From assembly GCA_963678055.1 (NCBI GenBank), contig OY782679.1, forward strand, positions 1,550,001-1,614,000: a DNA stretch of 64,000 nucleotides, given 5' to 3'. Both the position numbers and the translations under genes were made by a program. Positions 41,670 through 49,871 of this stretch are shown here, piece after piece; the first letter of the stretch is position 1, and every line of letters starts with the position of its first letter. The stretch is from CAXXOK01 sp963678055 (GTDB taxonomy: Bacteria; Bacillota; Clostridia; Christensenellales; Aristaeellaceae). Below the pieces are notes generated by a model that saw nothing but the letters and a program-made list of their open reading frames with translations, did not search any database and was not told the origin of the DNA.

Positions 41670-42254
41670 TTACTCAGCATGCTCCCGGCCCGCTGTAAAG
41701 GCCTTAATGTTCACTTCCAGTGTGCGTGGGGGAACGCAGGCCGTGATCGCATCAACCCAGTTTTCACGGCTGAAGTCCATATACTTACTCAAAACGCCGA
41801 GCAGTACAATATTGACCGCTTTAAAACTGCCTGCTTTTACCGCCATGGTGTGGGCATCCAGCGCTTGTACGGTCTGTTTAGATCCTAGTAGCGCCTGATA
41901 GGGTTCGTCCGGATACACAGCCGCACCCGAAAGCACGGTCATGGGGGAGATTTGCTGGGTGCTGACGATCAAGCGCCCATCCGATTTGAGATAGGAAAGC
42001 GAGCGTCCGGCTTCCAAGGGTTCAAAGGCCAGCAGATAGTCCGCTTCGCCCTCCGCCACCAGTGGGGCGTAGACTTCCTGTCCAAAGCGCACATGCGTAA
42101 TCACGCTGCCGCCACGCTGGGCCATGCCGTGTACCTCGCTGACTTTGACCGAAAGGTTTTGCGCCTTGGCGAGTTCCGCCAGAATTTTACTGGTTAAAAG
42201 CGATCCCTGACCGCCAACGCCGACGATTACAATATTCAAGCATTTTGCGTTCAT
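41670..42254 (-). CDS. iorB: indolepyruvate:ferredoxin oxidoreductase, beta subunit
   Basis: A 194-residue gamma-domain-type subunit of 2-oxoacid oxidoreductases. IVIVGVGGQGSLLTSKILAE and KVSEVHGMAQRGGSVITHVR are the signature blocks. ATG 42254 has GGAGG upstream and overlaps iorA by four bases. With IorA it oxidises aryl pyruvates to aryl-acyl-CoA, reducing ferredoxin. Confidence 0.94.
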   Translation of the reverse strand: MNAKCLNIVIVGVGGQGSLLTSKILAELAKAQNLSVKVSEVHGMAQRGGSVITHVRFGQEVYAPLVAEGEADYLLAFEPLEAGRSLSYLKSDGRLIVSTQQISPMTVLSGAAVYPDEPYQALLGSKQTVQALDAHTMAVKAGSFKAVNIVLLGVLSKYMDFSRENWVDAITACVPPRTLEVNIKAFTAGREHAE

Positions 42255-44002
42255 TTCGCATCGCCTCCTTTGACTATCGCGTTGAACGGGCATACCTGCG
42301 AGCACATCCCGCAGCCGGTACAAAGCGATGCATTGATTTCCACATGGTCACCCTTGCGTTCTATCGCCTGGCAGCCGACCTTCAGGCACGCCCCGCAGTT
42401 TCTGCACCCGTCGGTATGATAGGGCACATTTTTCGTTTTCTCGATCAGCGCACAGGGGCGGCGTGCAATCACAACGCTGACCGCATCACGCTGGGTTTCT
42501 TCCAGGATTACACGCTTCGTTTCAGCCAAATCCAGCGGATCGACCACAGCGATATGCTCAACACCACAGGCACGGCATAATGCTTCTATATCCAGCATTG
42601 GCGCAGGATTACCGTGAATATCAAACCCTGTGGCCGGGTGGTGCTGGTGACCGGTCATCCCAGTAATACGGTTATCCAGAATCAGCACGGTAATTGCTTC
42701 TCTGCCATACACCGCATCAATCAAGCCAGTGACGCCGGAGTGGATGAACGTACTATCACCAATGACAGCAACGGTCTTTTTAGAAAACTCCTTGCCTTGT
42801 GCGCGTTCTGCGCCGCTGGCCATGCCAATGCTTGCGCCCATGCACAGCGTAGCATCCATGGCTGACAGTGGGGGAAGCGACGCCAGTGTATAGCAGCCGA
42901 TATCACCCATTACATGCATTTTCAGCTTGCTGAGCACATGGAAAATACCACGGTGCGGGCAGCCCGGGCAAAGTGCAGGCGGACGGCCGGGGAGTTCCGC
43001 TTGCGAAATATCGGGCAGCGGGGTACCCAGCACAGCGTGCTTGATTTTCTCTACAGTCAACTCACCCTGAATCCCAGTGAGTGCTTTGCCTTCACAGGCT
43101 ATACCGGCAGCTTTCAGATCTTTCTCAATCAGGCCTTCCAGCTCTTCAATTACAACCAGACGGTCCACCTGCTTAGCAAACTCTGCAATGCTTTGTATAG
43201 GCAGGGGATAGACAACCCCCAGTTTAAAGACGCTCGCCTCAGGCAGGGCATCCCGCACATAGTGGTAGTTTACGCCGCTGGTGATAATGCCGACTGTCGT
43301 ATCCCGCATTTCCACACGGTTCAGCGGAGACGTATTCACAGCCTCTGCATAAGCGTTTTCGCGCTGTTCCACTGCCACATGGCGTTTCCGAGCCATGGCA
43401 GGGATCATCACATATTTCGCCATGTTTTTTTCATACGGCTTTGTCGTAATCTCATCCCGCTGTTCCTGCGTCACCAAACTGCGGGCATGCGCAATGCGTG
43501 TCGTGATGCGGATGATAACAGGGGAGTCCAATTCTTCACTGAGTGCGAATGCATACTTGGTGAAGTCTTTGCATTCCTGACTATCAGACGGCTCTAAAAT
43601 GGGCAAATGCGCCGCACGGGCATAATAGCGCGTGTCCTGCTCGTTCTGGCTGGAATGCATGGCGGGGTCATCGGCCACGGCAATGACAAATCCGGCGTTC
43701 ACGCCGGTATAGGCCGCTGTAAACATGGGGTCTGCGGCAACGTTCACGCCGACATGCTTCATGCATACCATGGCGCGCGCACCGGCCAGAGACGCACCAA
43801 ACGCGACCTCCATTGCGACCTTTTCATTGGGTGCCCATTGCGTGTTAATTTCCGGGAACTTTGCCGCGGCTTCCGTAATCTCGGTGCTGGGCGTGCCCGG
43901 ATACGCTGTTACGACCCGCACACCGGCTTCCCATGCGCCGCGCGCGATGGCCTGGTCGCCCAGTAATAGTGCCGATCCATTGTTTGACTGATTCATTTGC
44001 AT
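42251..44002 (-). CDS. iorA: indolepyruvate:ferredoxin oxidoreductase, alpha subunit
   Basis: A 583-residue TPP enzyme. N-terminal pyrimidine-binding domain (VVTAYPGTPSTEITEAAAKF), TPP-magnesium domain (GDIGCYTLASLPPLSAMDAT, GDSTFIHSGVTGLIDAVYGR, DNRITGMTGHQHHP) and a C-terminal 2[4Fe-4S] ferredoxin domain (CRNCGACLKVGCQAIERKGD, CTGCGMCSQVCPFNAI). Oxidatively decarboxylates indole-, phenyl- or hydroxyphenylpyruvate, products of aromatic amino-acid transamination. AAAGGA precedes ATG 44002. Heads the ior-paaK operon. Confidence 0.95.
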   Translation of the reverse strand: MQMNQSNNGSALLLGDQAIARGAWEAGVRVVTAYPGTPSTEITEAAAKFPEINTQWAPNEKVAMEVAFGASLAGARAMVCMKHVGVNVAADPMFTAAYTGVNAGFVIAVADDPAMHSSQNEQDTRYYARAAHLPILEPSDSQECKDFTKYAFALSEELDSPVIIRITTRIAHARSLVTQEQRDEITTKPYEKNMAKYVMIPAMARKRHVAVEQRENAYAEAVNTSPLNRVEMRDTTVGIITSGVNYHYVRDALPEASVFKLGVVYPLPIQSIAEFAKQVDRLVVIEELEGLIEKDLKAAGIACEGKALTGIQGELTVEKIKHAVLGTPLPDISQAELPGRPPALCPGCPHRGIFHVLSKLKMHVMGDIGCYTLASLPPLSAMDATLCMGASIGMASGAERAQGKEFSKKTVAVIGDSTFIHSGVTGLIDAVYGREAITVLILDNRITGMTGHQHHPATGFDIHGNPAPMLDIEALCRACGVEHIAVVDPLDLAETKRVILEETQRDAVSVVIARRPCALIEKTKNVPYHTDGCRNCGACLKVGCQAIERKGDHVEINASLCTGCGMCSQVCPFNAIVKGGDAK

Positions 44003-44083
44003 GTCAGTATCCTTTCAGAAGCTGATTTTGCGCTGCGAAACAGCGTGCTTACCATACTAAGCAAGCAGTTGGTATTAAATTAT

Positions 44084-44092
44084 AGTATACCA
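44084..44092 (-). promoter_or_regulatory. extended -10 promoter element of the ior operon
   Basis: Minus strand TGGTATACT, an extended -10 (TGnTATACT), about 80 bases before iorA; the -35 region is weak. No other signal is evident in the 200-base gap apart from the rpsR terminator. Confidence 0.4.
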
Positions 44093-44154
44093 TAGGGCTA
44101 TGCGATAGAAAAGAATAAAACGGTTATCAATGCGTATATATGCAACTTTATCCA

Positions 44155-44186
44155 AAATAAAAAACGCAGGCTTTCGCCTGCGTTTT
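44155..44186 (-). terminator. terminator of the rpsF-ssb-rpsR operon
   Basis: AAAACGCAGG pairs with CCTGCGTTTT around a six-base loop; on the minus strand a T-rich run follows. Confidence 0.88.
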
Positions 44187-44202
44187 GTTAGACTTGTAGA
44201 AA

Positions 44203-44457
44203 TCAGTCTACCGAGTAGGGCATCAACGCGATGGCACGTGCGCGTTTAATGGACTCCGATAACTGACGCTGATGTTTGGCGCAGTTGCCGCTCATACGAC
44301 GGGGAACAATCTTCCCGCGTTCGTTAATGAAGCGGCGCAGGCGGTTGACATCTTTGTAATCGATGTACTCGATTTTATCTACGCAGAAAGCGCATACCTT
44401 ACGGCGCGGTTTGCGTCCGCGGGGCCTAGGCCTTCTTTCAGAACGATCTTCAGGCAT
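44203..44457 (-). CDS. rpsR: 30S ribosomal protein S18
   Basis: An 84-residue S18 with a basic N-terminal tail (SERRPRPRGRKPRRK), CAFC zinc-like pair, IDYKDVNRLRRFINERGKIV and the RRMSGNCAKHQRQLSESIKR core. Third gene of the standard rpsF-ssb-rpsR cluster, 24 bases after ssb. Confidence 0.97.
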   Translation of the reverse strand: MPEDRSERRPRPRGRKPRRKVCAFCVDKIEYIDYKDVNRLRRFINERGKIVPRRMSGNCAKHQRQLSESIKRARAIALMPYSVD

Positions 44458-44481
44458 GGGGTAGCCTCCTTTTTTCAGCGT

Positions 44482-44904
44482 TTAGAACGGCAGATCGTCG
44501 TCGTCTACTTCCTGGAAGCCTTTGTTCGAGCCGGAATCATCGGCATCGGACGGGGCGTAAGATCCTCCGCCGCCCGAGTTCTCGGAACGAGGAGTCAGGA
44601 ATTCGACGTCTTCGGCATGCACGTCAAGGGAGAAACGGGTTGAACCGTCTTTTGCTTCATAACTGGAAACTGATACGTTGCCTACCACGCAGACCTTGCG
44701 GCCTTTGGCCAGGTAACGCTGGCATACTTCGCCCAGTTTATTCCAGGCCGACACACGGAAGAAATCCGCATCCGGCTGGCCGTTATTCTGCGATGAACGA
44801 CGGCGGTTGACCGCGAGTGTGAAGGAGCATACAGTACTGCCCGATGCAACGGTACGGGTTTCCGGATCGCGCGTCAGGTTTCCGATGATGGTCAGTTTAT
44901 TCAT
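44482..44904 (-). CDS. ssb: single-stranded DNA-binding protein
   Basis: A 140-residue SSB: OB-fold from MNKLTIIGNLTRDPETR to about 108 (VCSFTLAVNRRRSS, FFRVSAWNKLGEV), a Gly/Ser-rich linker and the acidic partner-binding tip DDDDLPF. Sits 15 bases after rpsF. Confidence 0.97.
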   Translation of the reverse strand: MNKLTIIGNLTRDPETRTVASGSTVCSFTLAVNRRRSSQNNGQPDADFFRVSAWNKLGEVCQRYLAKGRKVCVVGNVSVSSYEAKDGSTRFSLDVHAEDVEFLTPRSENSGGGGSYAPSDADDSGSNKGFQEVDDDDLPF

Positions 44905-44919
44905 TACGTATTACCGTCC

Positions 44920-45384
44920 TCATTCGGTCTTTTCTGCAGGTTTAACTTCAGCATTTGCAGCGGGTTCCGCTTTGGCGTCTTCAACGACGGGCTCAGCTTT
45001 TGCGACTTCCGGGGCGGGTGCCGCTTTTTCTTCCGTTACTGCTTTAACAACAACGGGAGCGGGGCGGACGGCCTTGGGTTTGACGCTCTGCTTTTTATCC
45101 AGCAGTTTGATGATGAGATAACGAAGAATGTTATCGTTGATCTCAAGATTACGCTGAATTTCCTTGTTCTTTTCTCCCGTGGCGGTAAACGTTGTTAAAA
45201 CGTAGTAACCTTCCTGCATATCGTCAATCAGATATGCCAGGCGGCGCTTGCCCCAGGATTCATCAACTTTCTCGATTTTGCCGCCGTTTTGCTTGATCAG
45301 TTCTGTGAACTTTTCGATCAGCTCATTTCTGGCGGTTTCCTCCAGTGCTACGTTGATGATATAGGTCAATTCGTACCTATTCAT
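44920..45384 (-). CDS. rpsF: 30S ribosomal protein S6 with long C-terminal tail
   Basis: A 154-residue S6. The fold covers residues 1-95 (MNRYELTYIINVALEETARN, WGKRRLAYLIDDMQEGYYVL, ILRYLIIKLL). The remaining 55 or so residues are a low-complexity Ala/Pro/Glu/Val/Lys tail, absent from typical 95-100 residue S6 proteins. ATG 45384 has GAGGAGG upstream. First gene of rpsF-ssb-rpsR behind a strong promoter. Confidence 0.95.
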   Translation of the reverse strand: MNRYELTYIINVALEETARNELIEKFTELIKQNGGKIEKVDESWGKRRLAYLIDDMQEGYYVLTTFTATGEKNKEIQRNLEINDNILRYLIIKLLDKKQSVKPKAVRPAPVVVKAVTEEKAAPAPEVAKAEPVVEDAKAEPAANAEVKPAEKTE

Positions 45385-45452
45385 GCTTTCACCTCCTCTT
45401 GGACTTATGGCATCGCACGTCGTGGCGCGGTGCAAGGATGTGCCAATTTCGT

Positions 45453-45481
45453 ATTATAGCAAAGACGGGGTTTGATTGCAA
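45453..45481 (-). promoter_or_regulatory. promoter of rpsF-ssb-rpsR
   Basis: Minus strand TTGCAA (45481-45476), 17 bases, TATAAT (45458-45453). Confidence 0.75.
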
Positions 45482-45543
45482 GCCATTTCCTTGTATTTCC
45501 TTATATTTTGGTCGTTACAGGGGCGCATATTTGGGATTGAGGA

Positions 45544-45572
45544 TTGATTTTTACCGTATGATAGGGTACACT
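45544..45572 (+). promoter_or_regulatory. promoter of the darA-holB-ricT genes
   Basis: TTGATT (45544-45549), 17 bases, TACACT (45567-45572), 30 bases before the darA ATG. Confidence 0.5.
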
Positions 45573-45602
45573 GAAACAGAGGAAACTATGGGAGGGATAC
45601 GT

Positions 45603-45932
45603 ATGAAGCTAATCGTCGCAATCGTTCAGGATGAGGACTCTCAGCGACTCATCAGCGAGCTGATGACGGACGGATTCCGCGTAACCAAATTGGCAACAAC
45701 CGGCGGCTTTCTACGCTCCGGTAACACCACACTGCTTGTTGGTGTGGAAGACAAGCAAGTTGAAAACGCGATGAAAGTAATCGAAGACATTTGCAAAAGC
45801 CACAAGCAGGTTACCTCGTCGCCTTCACCGATGGTCAATTCCACCGGTACCTACACGCCATTTCCCTTTGAAGTTATGGTCGGCGGCGCAACTGTGTTTG
45901 TGCTGACGGTTGATGAATTCAAGAAATTCTAG
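45603..45932 (+). CDS. darA: cyclic-di-AMP receptor, PII-like (DarA/PstA)
   Basis: A 109-residue PII-like protein. MKLIVAIVQDEDSQRLISEL, FRVTKLATTGGFLRSGNTTL and VGGATVFVLTVDEFKKF are the DarA/PstA landmarks; the T-loop region binds c-di-AMP in trimers. The start is ATG 45603 with GGGAGGG upstream; longer in-frame extensions lack a ribosome site. Gene order darA-holB-ricT is conserved in Clostridia and Bacilli. Confidence 0.93.
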   Translation: MKLIVAIVQDEDSQRLISELMTDGFRVTKLATTGGFLRSGNTTLLVGVEDKQVENAMKVIEDICKSHKQVTSSPSPMVNSTGTYTPFPFEVMVGGATVFVLTVDEFKKF

Positions 45933-45949
45933 AAAAGTGGGGTGCGCTT

Positions 45950-46963
45950 GTGTCCGGTATAGCTGATAACGCGGGCTCGATGCCCGCGTTTATGGATTAT
46001 CGCCGGCTTGGCGCACGGTACAAACGCCTGATCGACCAGTTTCAGGCATCGCGGCAAGTGCACGCTTATTTATTGGCGGGTCCACAGGGAATCGGCAAGA
46101 AAACTTTTGCCCGCTACCTGGCCAGCACCTTACTGTGCGAAAGCGAAACCAAGCCCTGCGGCACGTGCAGCCAATGTTCGGCCATTTTCAGCGGAAAGCA
46201 CTCCTCGGTGCTCGAAATTGAACCGGTTGATACAAAGACCATTTCGGTCGACCGCATCCGCGACCTGATTGCAACATCGTCCATGCACACACTGGATGGC
46301 CGGGAAAGAATTGTCATCATCGAACCAACCGAAAGCATGACACCTCAGGCACAGAACGGTTTGCTGAAGTCACTGGAAGAACCAGACACCAACGTGATAT
46401 ACTTTTTACTGTCACACGATACCAGCTCACTGCTGGATACCATTCAGTCCCGCTGCTCGGTATTTAAGCTTACACCGTGGCCGGCAGATATACTGACTGA
46501 AATCCTCGCCCGGCAATCCTGCCCGGGTGATGAAGCCCAACGGGCCATTGCACTATCCGGCGGAAACGTGGGGGAGGCACTGGCCATCCTATCCGAGAAA
46601 CCCGAAGGACAGCAGGAAACCGCACTGCGCCAACTGCTGTCTGTAACCACTGCGAAAGACGCTGTACGCTGCTCCACCATGCTCAAGGATATGGCCGGAA
46701 ACGCTGAAGCGATTATGCTGCGACTGGAACGCTATTTGCAGCAGTGTATGCTGGTTAAATCCGGCTTGCTGCCGGCTGATGCGCTCAAATCAACCCCTTG
46801 GAGTGAGGTTATTCAATCCGCCACCATGGATGATTTGATCACGCTGACCGATCAGTTGTTCCAGACACGAAGACGAAAGATGTCCAATGTCAACTGGCAG
46901 TCCAACATAGACCAGCTGGCAGGCAAACTATTGGAGGCTAAGAATAAATGGCAAAGATGGTAG
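45950..46963 (+). CDS. holB: DNA polymerase III subunit delta'
   Basis: A 337-residue clamp-loader subunit. HAYLLAGPQGIGKKTFARYL is the AAA+ P-loop region, CGTCSQC the zinc-binding Cys set, GLLKSLEEPDTNVIYFLLSH the Walker B/sensor region and SRC (QSRCSVF) the arginine-finger motif. Start GTG 45950. Its last 16 bases overlap ricT. Confidence 0.92.
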   Translation: MSGIADNAGSMPAFMDYRRLGARYKRLIDQFQASRQVHAYLLAGPQGIGKKTFARYLASTLLCESETKPCGTCSQCSAIFSGKHSSVLEIEPVDTKTISVDRIRDLIATSSMHTLDGRERIVIIEPTESMTPQAQNGLLKSLEEPDTNVIYFLLSHDTSSLLDTIQSRCSVFKLTPWPADILTEILARQSCPGDEAQRAIALSGGNVGEALAILSEKPEGQQETALRQLLSVTTAKDAVRCSTMLKDMAGNAEAIMLRLERYLQQCMLVKSGLLPADALKSTPWSEVIQSATMDDLITLTDQLFQTRRRKMSNVNWQSNIDQLAGKLLEAKNKWQRW

Positions 46964-48066
46964 GCGTTCGTTTCAAAAACGCCGGAAAACTGTTTTATTT
47001 TGATCCGGGCGAGCTTTGGCCAAGCCCCGGTGCGTTCGTGATTGTGGATACGGTGCGCGGACAGACCTTTGGCCAGGTCATTACCGGCATGCGGGAGACC
47101 GACGAACAGCTTTTGGATACACCGCTCAAACCGATACTGCGTATTGCATCGGATGAAGATATCGATCACATGCATGAAAACGAGGCATTTGAGAAGAAGG
47201 CCTATGATATCTGCCACCGTAAGATTGACGAACACCAGTTGGAAATGAAGCTGGTGTCGGTAGAACAGACCTTTGATAACTCAAAGCTCGTGTTTTACTT
47301 CACCGCTAACGGCCGCGTGGATTTCCGATCCTTGGTTAAGGATCTGGCATCGGTCTTTCATACACGCATTGAACTGCGCCAAATCGGCGTACGCGACGAA
47401 GCCAGGATGATCGGCGGGCTCGGCCCGTGTGGGCTGCCAATCTGCTGTGGAACCTTCCTGGGTGATTTCCAGCCGGTATCAATCAAGATGGCCAAAGAGC
47501 AGAACCTGTCGCTGAACCCCACAAAAATCTCCGGCGTATGCGGGCGGCTGATGTGTTGCCTGAAATACGAGGACGATAACTACGTGCAAACCCGCAAACG
47601 TATGCCTAAGATTGGCAAAGACGTGGAAACGCCGGATGGCTTTGGCACAGTGATCGACCTGAATATCCTGAAAGAAACCGTCACCGTGCGCGTGCGTCAT
47701 GGCGACGGAAGCGAAATCAATTCCTATCCGCTGGAGAGCATTGTATGGTTTAAGATGGATCGGGACGGAAGCCGTGGAAAAGCTGCACCCGAACCCAAAC
47801 GCCGCAATGAAAAGGCCGCCAAGCCCAAGGAGAAGGAAAAAGACGAAAAACCTGCCGCAAAAGAAGAGCCCGTTGTTCAGGTCATTGAAGCCGACGAAGA
47901 AGATGTGCCCGATGATACTGACACTGATAACGAGGATTTCCAGCCTGATGACGCTGCGTTCCAGCCGGAGCCGCTGTCCGAAGAAATTGTCGAAAACGAC
48001 AAGCCGAATGATACCTGGCAGGATGAAGTCGCCAAGGCGCTACGCAACGAAGGTAGCAAGAATTAA
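46948..48066 (+). CDS. ricT: PSP1/RicT family protein (YaaT-like)
   Basis: A 372-residue PSP1-domain protein. GVRFKNAGKLFYFDPGEL, GLGPCGLPICCGTFLGDF and ISGVCGRLMCCLKYED include the cysteines that bind the Fe-S cluster of the B. subtilis Ric (RicA/F/T) complex, which affects RNase Y, sporulation and competence. The last 100 residues are a charged Lys/Glu/Asp tail. ATG 46948 follows GGAGG. RicA and RicF are not in the window. Confidence 0.92.
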   Translation: MAKMVGVRFKNAGKLFYFDPGELWPSPGAFVIVDTVRGQTFGQVITGMRETDEQLLDTPLKPILRIASDEDIDHMHENEAFEKKAYDICHRKIDEHQLEMKLVSVEQTFDNSKLVFYFTANGRVDFRSLVKDLASVFHTRIELRQIGVRDEARMIGGLGPCGLPICCGTFLGDFQPVSIKMAKEQNLSLNPTKISGVCGRLMCCLKYEDDNYVQTRKRMPKIGKDVETPDGFGTVIDLNILKETVTVRVRHGDGSEINSYPLESIVWFKMDRDGSRGKAAPEPKRRNEKAAKPKEKEKDEKPAAKEEPVVQVIEADEEDVPDDTDTDNEDFQPDDAAFQPEPLSEEIVENDKPNDTWQDEVAKALRNEGSKN

Positions 48067-48077
48067 CATTCACCGTA

Positions 48078-48106
48078 TTGCAAATAGGGTAGACCCATGC
48101 TATGAT
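48078..48106 (+). promoter_or_regulatory. promoter of the ferredoxin gene
   Basis: TTGCAA (48078-48083), 17 bases, TATGAT (48101-48106), 34 bases before the ferredoxin ATG. Confidence 0.55.
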
Positions 48107-48140
48107 AAACACGAAATAGCGAATCAATGGAGGTGACCGT

Positions 48141-48311
48141 ATGGCATATTCAATTAATGACGATTGCATCAGCTGCGGCGCATGCGCGCCGGAGTGCCCG
48201 GTAGATGCAATTTCCGAAGGTGACACCAAGTACGTAATCGACGCAGATAAGTGCATTGATTGCGGCGCGTGCGCGGACGTATGTCCCGTAGATGCTCCCA
48301 AGGAAGGCTAA
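48141..48311 (+). CDS. 2[4Fe-4S] ferredoxin, clostridial type
   Basis: A 56-residue ferredoxin. Two copies of CxxCxxCxxxCP are present: CISCGACAPECPVDAIS and CIDCGACADVCPVDAP, separated by a short acidic segment. Length, symmetry and acidic residues match the classical clostridial low-potential electron carrier. ATG 48141 is preceded by GGAGG. It is the probable electron link between IorAB, the aldo/keto reductase and Rnf, all encoded in this window (inference). A terminator follows. Confidence 0.97.
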   Translation: MAYSINDDCISCGACAPECPVDAISEGDTKYVIDADKCIDCGACADVCPVDAPKEG

Positions 48312-48327
48312 TCTTTAACCAATCCGC

Positions 48328-48352
48328 AAAAAGTGGCTAAGCCACTTTTTTT
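48328..48352 (+). terminator. terminator of the ferredoxin gene
   Basis: AAAAAGTGGC-TAA-GCCACTTTTT followed by more T. Confidence 0.9.
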
Positions 48353-48425
48353 ATTATACGTATATAAGCATTCAGTCGGTAGGGGGCTGATAATTGTAGA
48401 GCAAATATCAGCAGAATATACCCGC

Positions 48426-48453
48426 TTGACATATGAATTCCTTATGATATACT
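48426..48453 (+). promoter_or_regulatory. extended -10 promoter upstream of the Xer-like gene
   Basis: TTGACA (48426-48431), 16 bases, TATACT (48448-48453) with TG at -14/-15 (TGATATACT). About 290 bases before the recombinase GTG. The predicted start of transcription falls at the edge of the palindrome. Confidence 0.65.
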
Positions 48454-48458
48454 TTTAT

Positions 48459-48494
48459 TAACTATTCGCTAAAGAATACTTTAACGAATAGTTA
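48459..48494. repeat. 36-bp near-perfect palindrome
   Basis: Left arm TAACTATTCG-C-TAAAG (48459-48474), centre AATA, right arm CTTTA-A-CGAATAGTTA (48479-48494): 16-base arms with a single mismatch. It sits just after a promoter and before a possible second -10 (TATAAT around 48499). It may be an operator, an RNA hairpin at the transcript 5' end, or a recombination site of the tyrosine recombinase encoded downstream. Confidence 0.75.
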
Positions 48495-48742
48495 CGGGTA
48501 TAATGATAGTATCTCAAGGGGTTTGCTACGTATACCATACTTTCGTTTTCTGGATCTGGTCTGCGGCTTTAGTTACAGTCTATCGCATCCGCTGTATCGA
48601 ATTGTGAAACTGCTTTGCTGCAACTTAAAGCAGGAACGTTCATCGTTCACTACTTGAGTATCGTATCGAAGAACTTTCTCAATCACATTTGATGGATTAC
48701 CAAACGGCCTGCTAACGTGAAACAAATCCGAGGTGATTTTAA
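48495..48742 (+). other. long untranslated leader of the Xer-like gene
   Basis: About 250 bases with no open frame of credible length and no riboswitch or T-box consensus that I recognise. A GAGGTG ribosome site lies at its end before GTG 48743. Confidence 0.4.
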
Positions 48743-49834
48743 GTGCCGGACAAACGCTATCAGGAACAAATCGATCAAAAGCGCATGTTGATGATCCGGT
48801 CCATGCTGGCCGGTCTGCCGCGCTCCTGCTCCGATTTTATTCGCAGCCTGCTGACAACCACCAGTATTTTAACCCGGCTTGCGTATACAATTGATTTAAA
48901 CACGTTTTTTACCTTTGCAGGCCGGGAACTGTCCACCTTTGCCGACAAAAACGTCTCTGAATTGACCGACGATGATATCGCGCTGCTGAAAGCACGTGAC
49001 ATTGAAATGTATTCAGAGTACCTGACATTGTATTTTAAGGACGACGGTACGGACGACGAACAGCAACAGCGCATGCTTAAAAATCAATCCTACGGTGTCA
49101 TGCGTAAGCTATCCTCATTACGATCGTTTTTCAATTATCTGTTTCGCACTGAGCGCATTCCAAGCAATACCGCCGCGCTGGTACCGCTGCCGAAAATTCA
49201 TAAAAAGCCCATTCTTCTGCTGGAGCCTGATGAAATGCGTCGTCTGATTGAAGCAGTCTCCACCGGCGAACAATTAACCGCGCGCCAACAGGCCTATCAC
49301 AAGTCCGTTGGTGTTCGCGACTTTGCCATCATCATGCTGTTTCTTGGTACCGGCATTCGCGTTTCCGAATGCGTGGGCGTTGATCTGCAGGATTTTGATT
49401 TCGAAACTAATGCTCTGCTCGTCACCCGCAAAGGCGGTAATCAGGTGATTGTATATTTCCCAGATGAAACCGCCAAAGCGCTTTTAGCGTATCTGGACGT
49501 GCGCAAGGAAATAGAAACATTGGAAGGCCATGAAAATGCGTTTTTCCTATCCTTGCAGCGGCGAAGAATCACCCAGCGCGCCGTAGAAATGATGGTAAAA
49601 AAGTACGCGGAGATCGTTGTACCCTTAAAAAAGAAGTTAAGCCCTCACAAGCTACGCTCTACGTATGCCACTAACCTCTACCGCGAAACACAGGATATTT
49701 ACCTTGTTGCCGAAGCGCTGGGCCATTCCGATATCAATACCACCCGTAAACACTACGCCAGTATGAGCGATAAACGCATGCGCGAGGCAGCTGCCAATAC
49801 CAAACTTATGGATTCTGATGAAAACACTGATTAG
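48743..49834 (+). CDS. tyrosine recombinase, XerC/XerD-like
   Basis: A 363-residue integrase-family protein. A SAM-like core-binding N-terminal domain (LAYTIDLNTFFTFA ... LSSLRSFFNYLFRTERI) leads to the catalytic domain: GTGIRVSECVGVD with the first Arg, TRKGGNQVIVYFP with the Lys, SPHKLRSTYATNL with His/Arg, LGHSDINTTRKHYASM with the second His and the nucleophile Tyr. It is longer than XerC (about 300) because of an N-terminal region of some 60 residues. Start GTG 48743 with GAGGTG upstream. No phage genes are nearby, so a chromosome-dimer or site-specific role is more likely than a prophage integrase. lexA follows. Confidence 0.88.
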   Translation: MPDKRYQEQIDQKRMLMIRSMLAGLPRSCSDFIRSLLTTTSILTRLAYTIDLNTFFTFAGRELSTFADKNVSELTDDDIALLKARDIEMYSEYLTLYFKDDGTDDEQQQRMLKNQSYGVMRKLSSLRSFFNYLFRTERIPSNTAALVPLPKIHKKPILLLEPDEMRRLIEAVSTGEQLTARQQAYHKSVGVRDFAIIMLFLGTGIRVSECVGVDLQDFDFETNALLVTRKGGNQVIVYFPDETAKALLAYLDVRKEIETLEGHENAFFLSLQRRRITQRAVEMMVKKYAEIVVPLKKKLSPHKLRSTYATNLYRETQDIYLVAEALGHSDINTTRKHYASMSDKRMREAAANTKLMDSDENTD

Positions 49835-49871
49835 CCTTGTAAACACCACATTTGTGTGATATGCTAAAGTA

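Noticed and set aside
44040..44095. Possible T-box or riboswitch before iorA
   Set aside because: The region is only about 80 bases, contains only a short imperfect inverted repeat and no TGGNACC-type antiterminator sequence.
48495..48742. Riboswitch or group II intron fragment in the recombinase leader
   Set aside because: No consensus core of a known riboswitch or intron domain V could be recognised by eye; a covariance-model search would decide.
48743..49834. Prophage or integrative-element integrase
   Set aside because: No phage, conjugation or cargo genes, no tRNA and no attachment repeats were seen next to it; neighbours are housekeeping genes.
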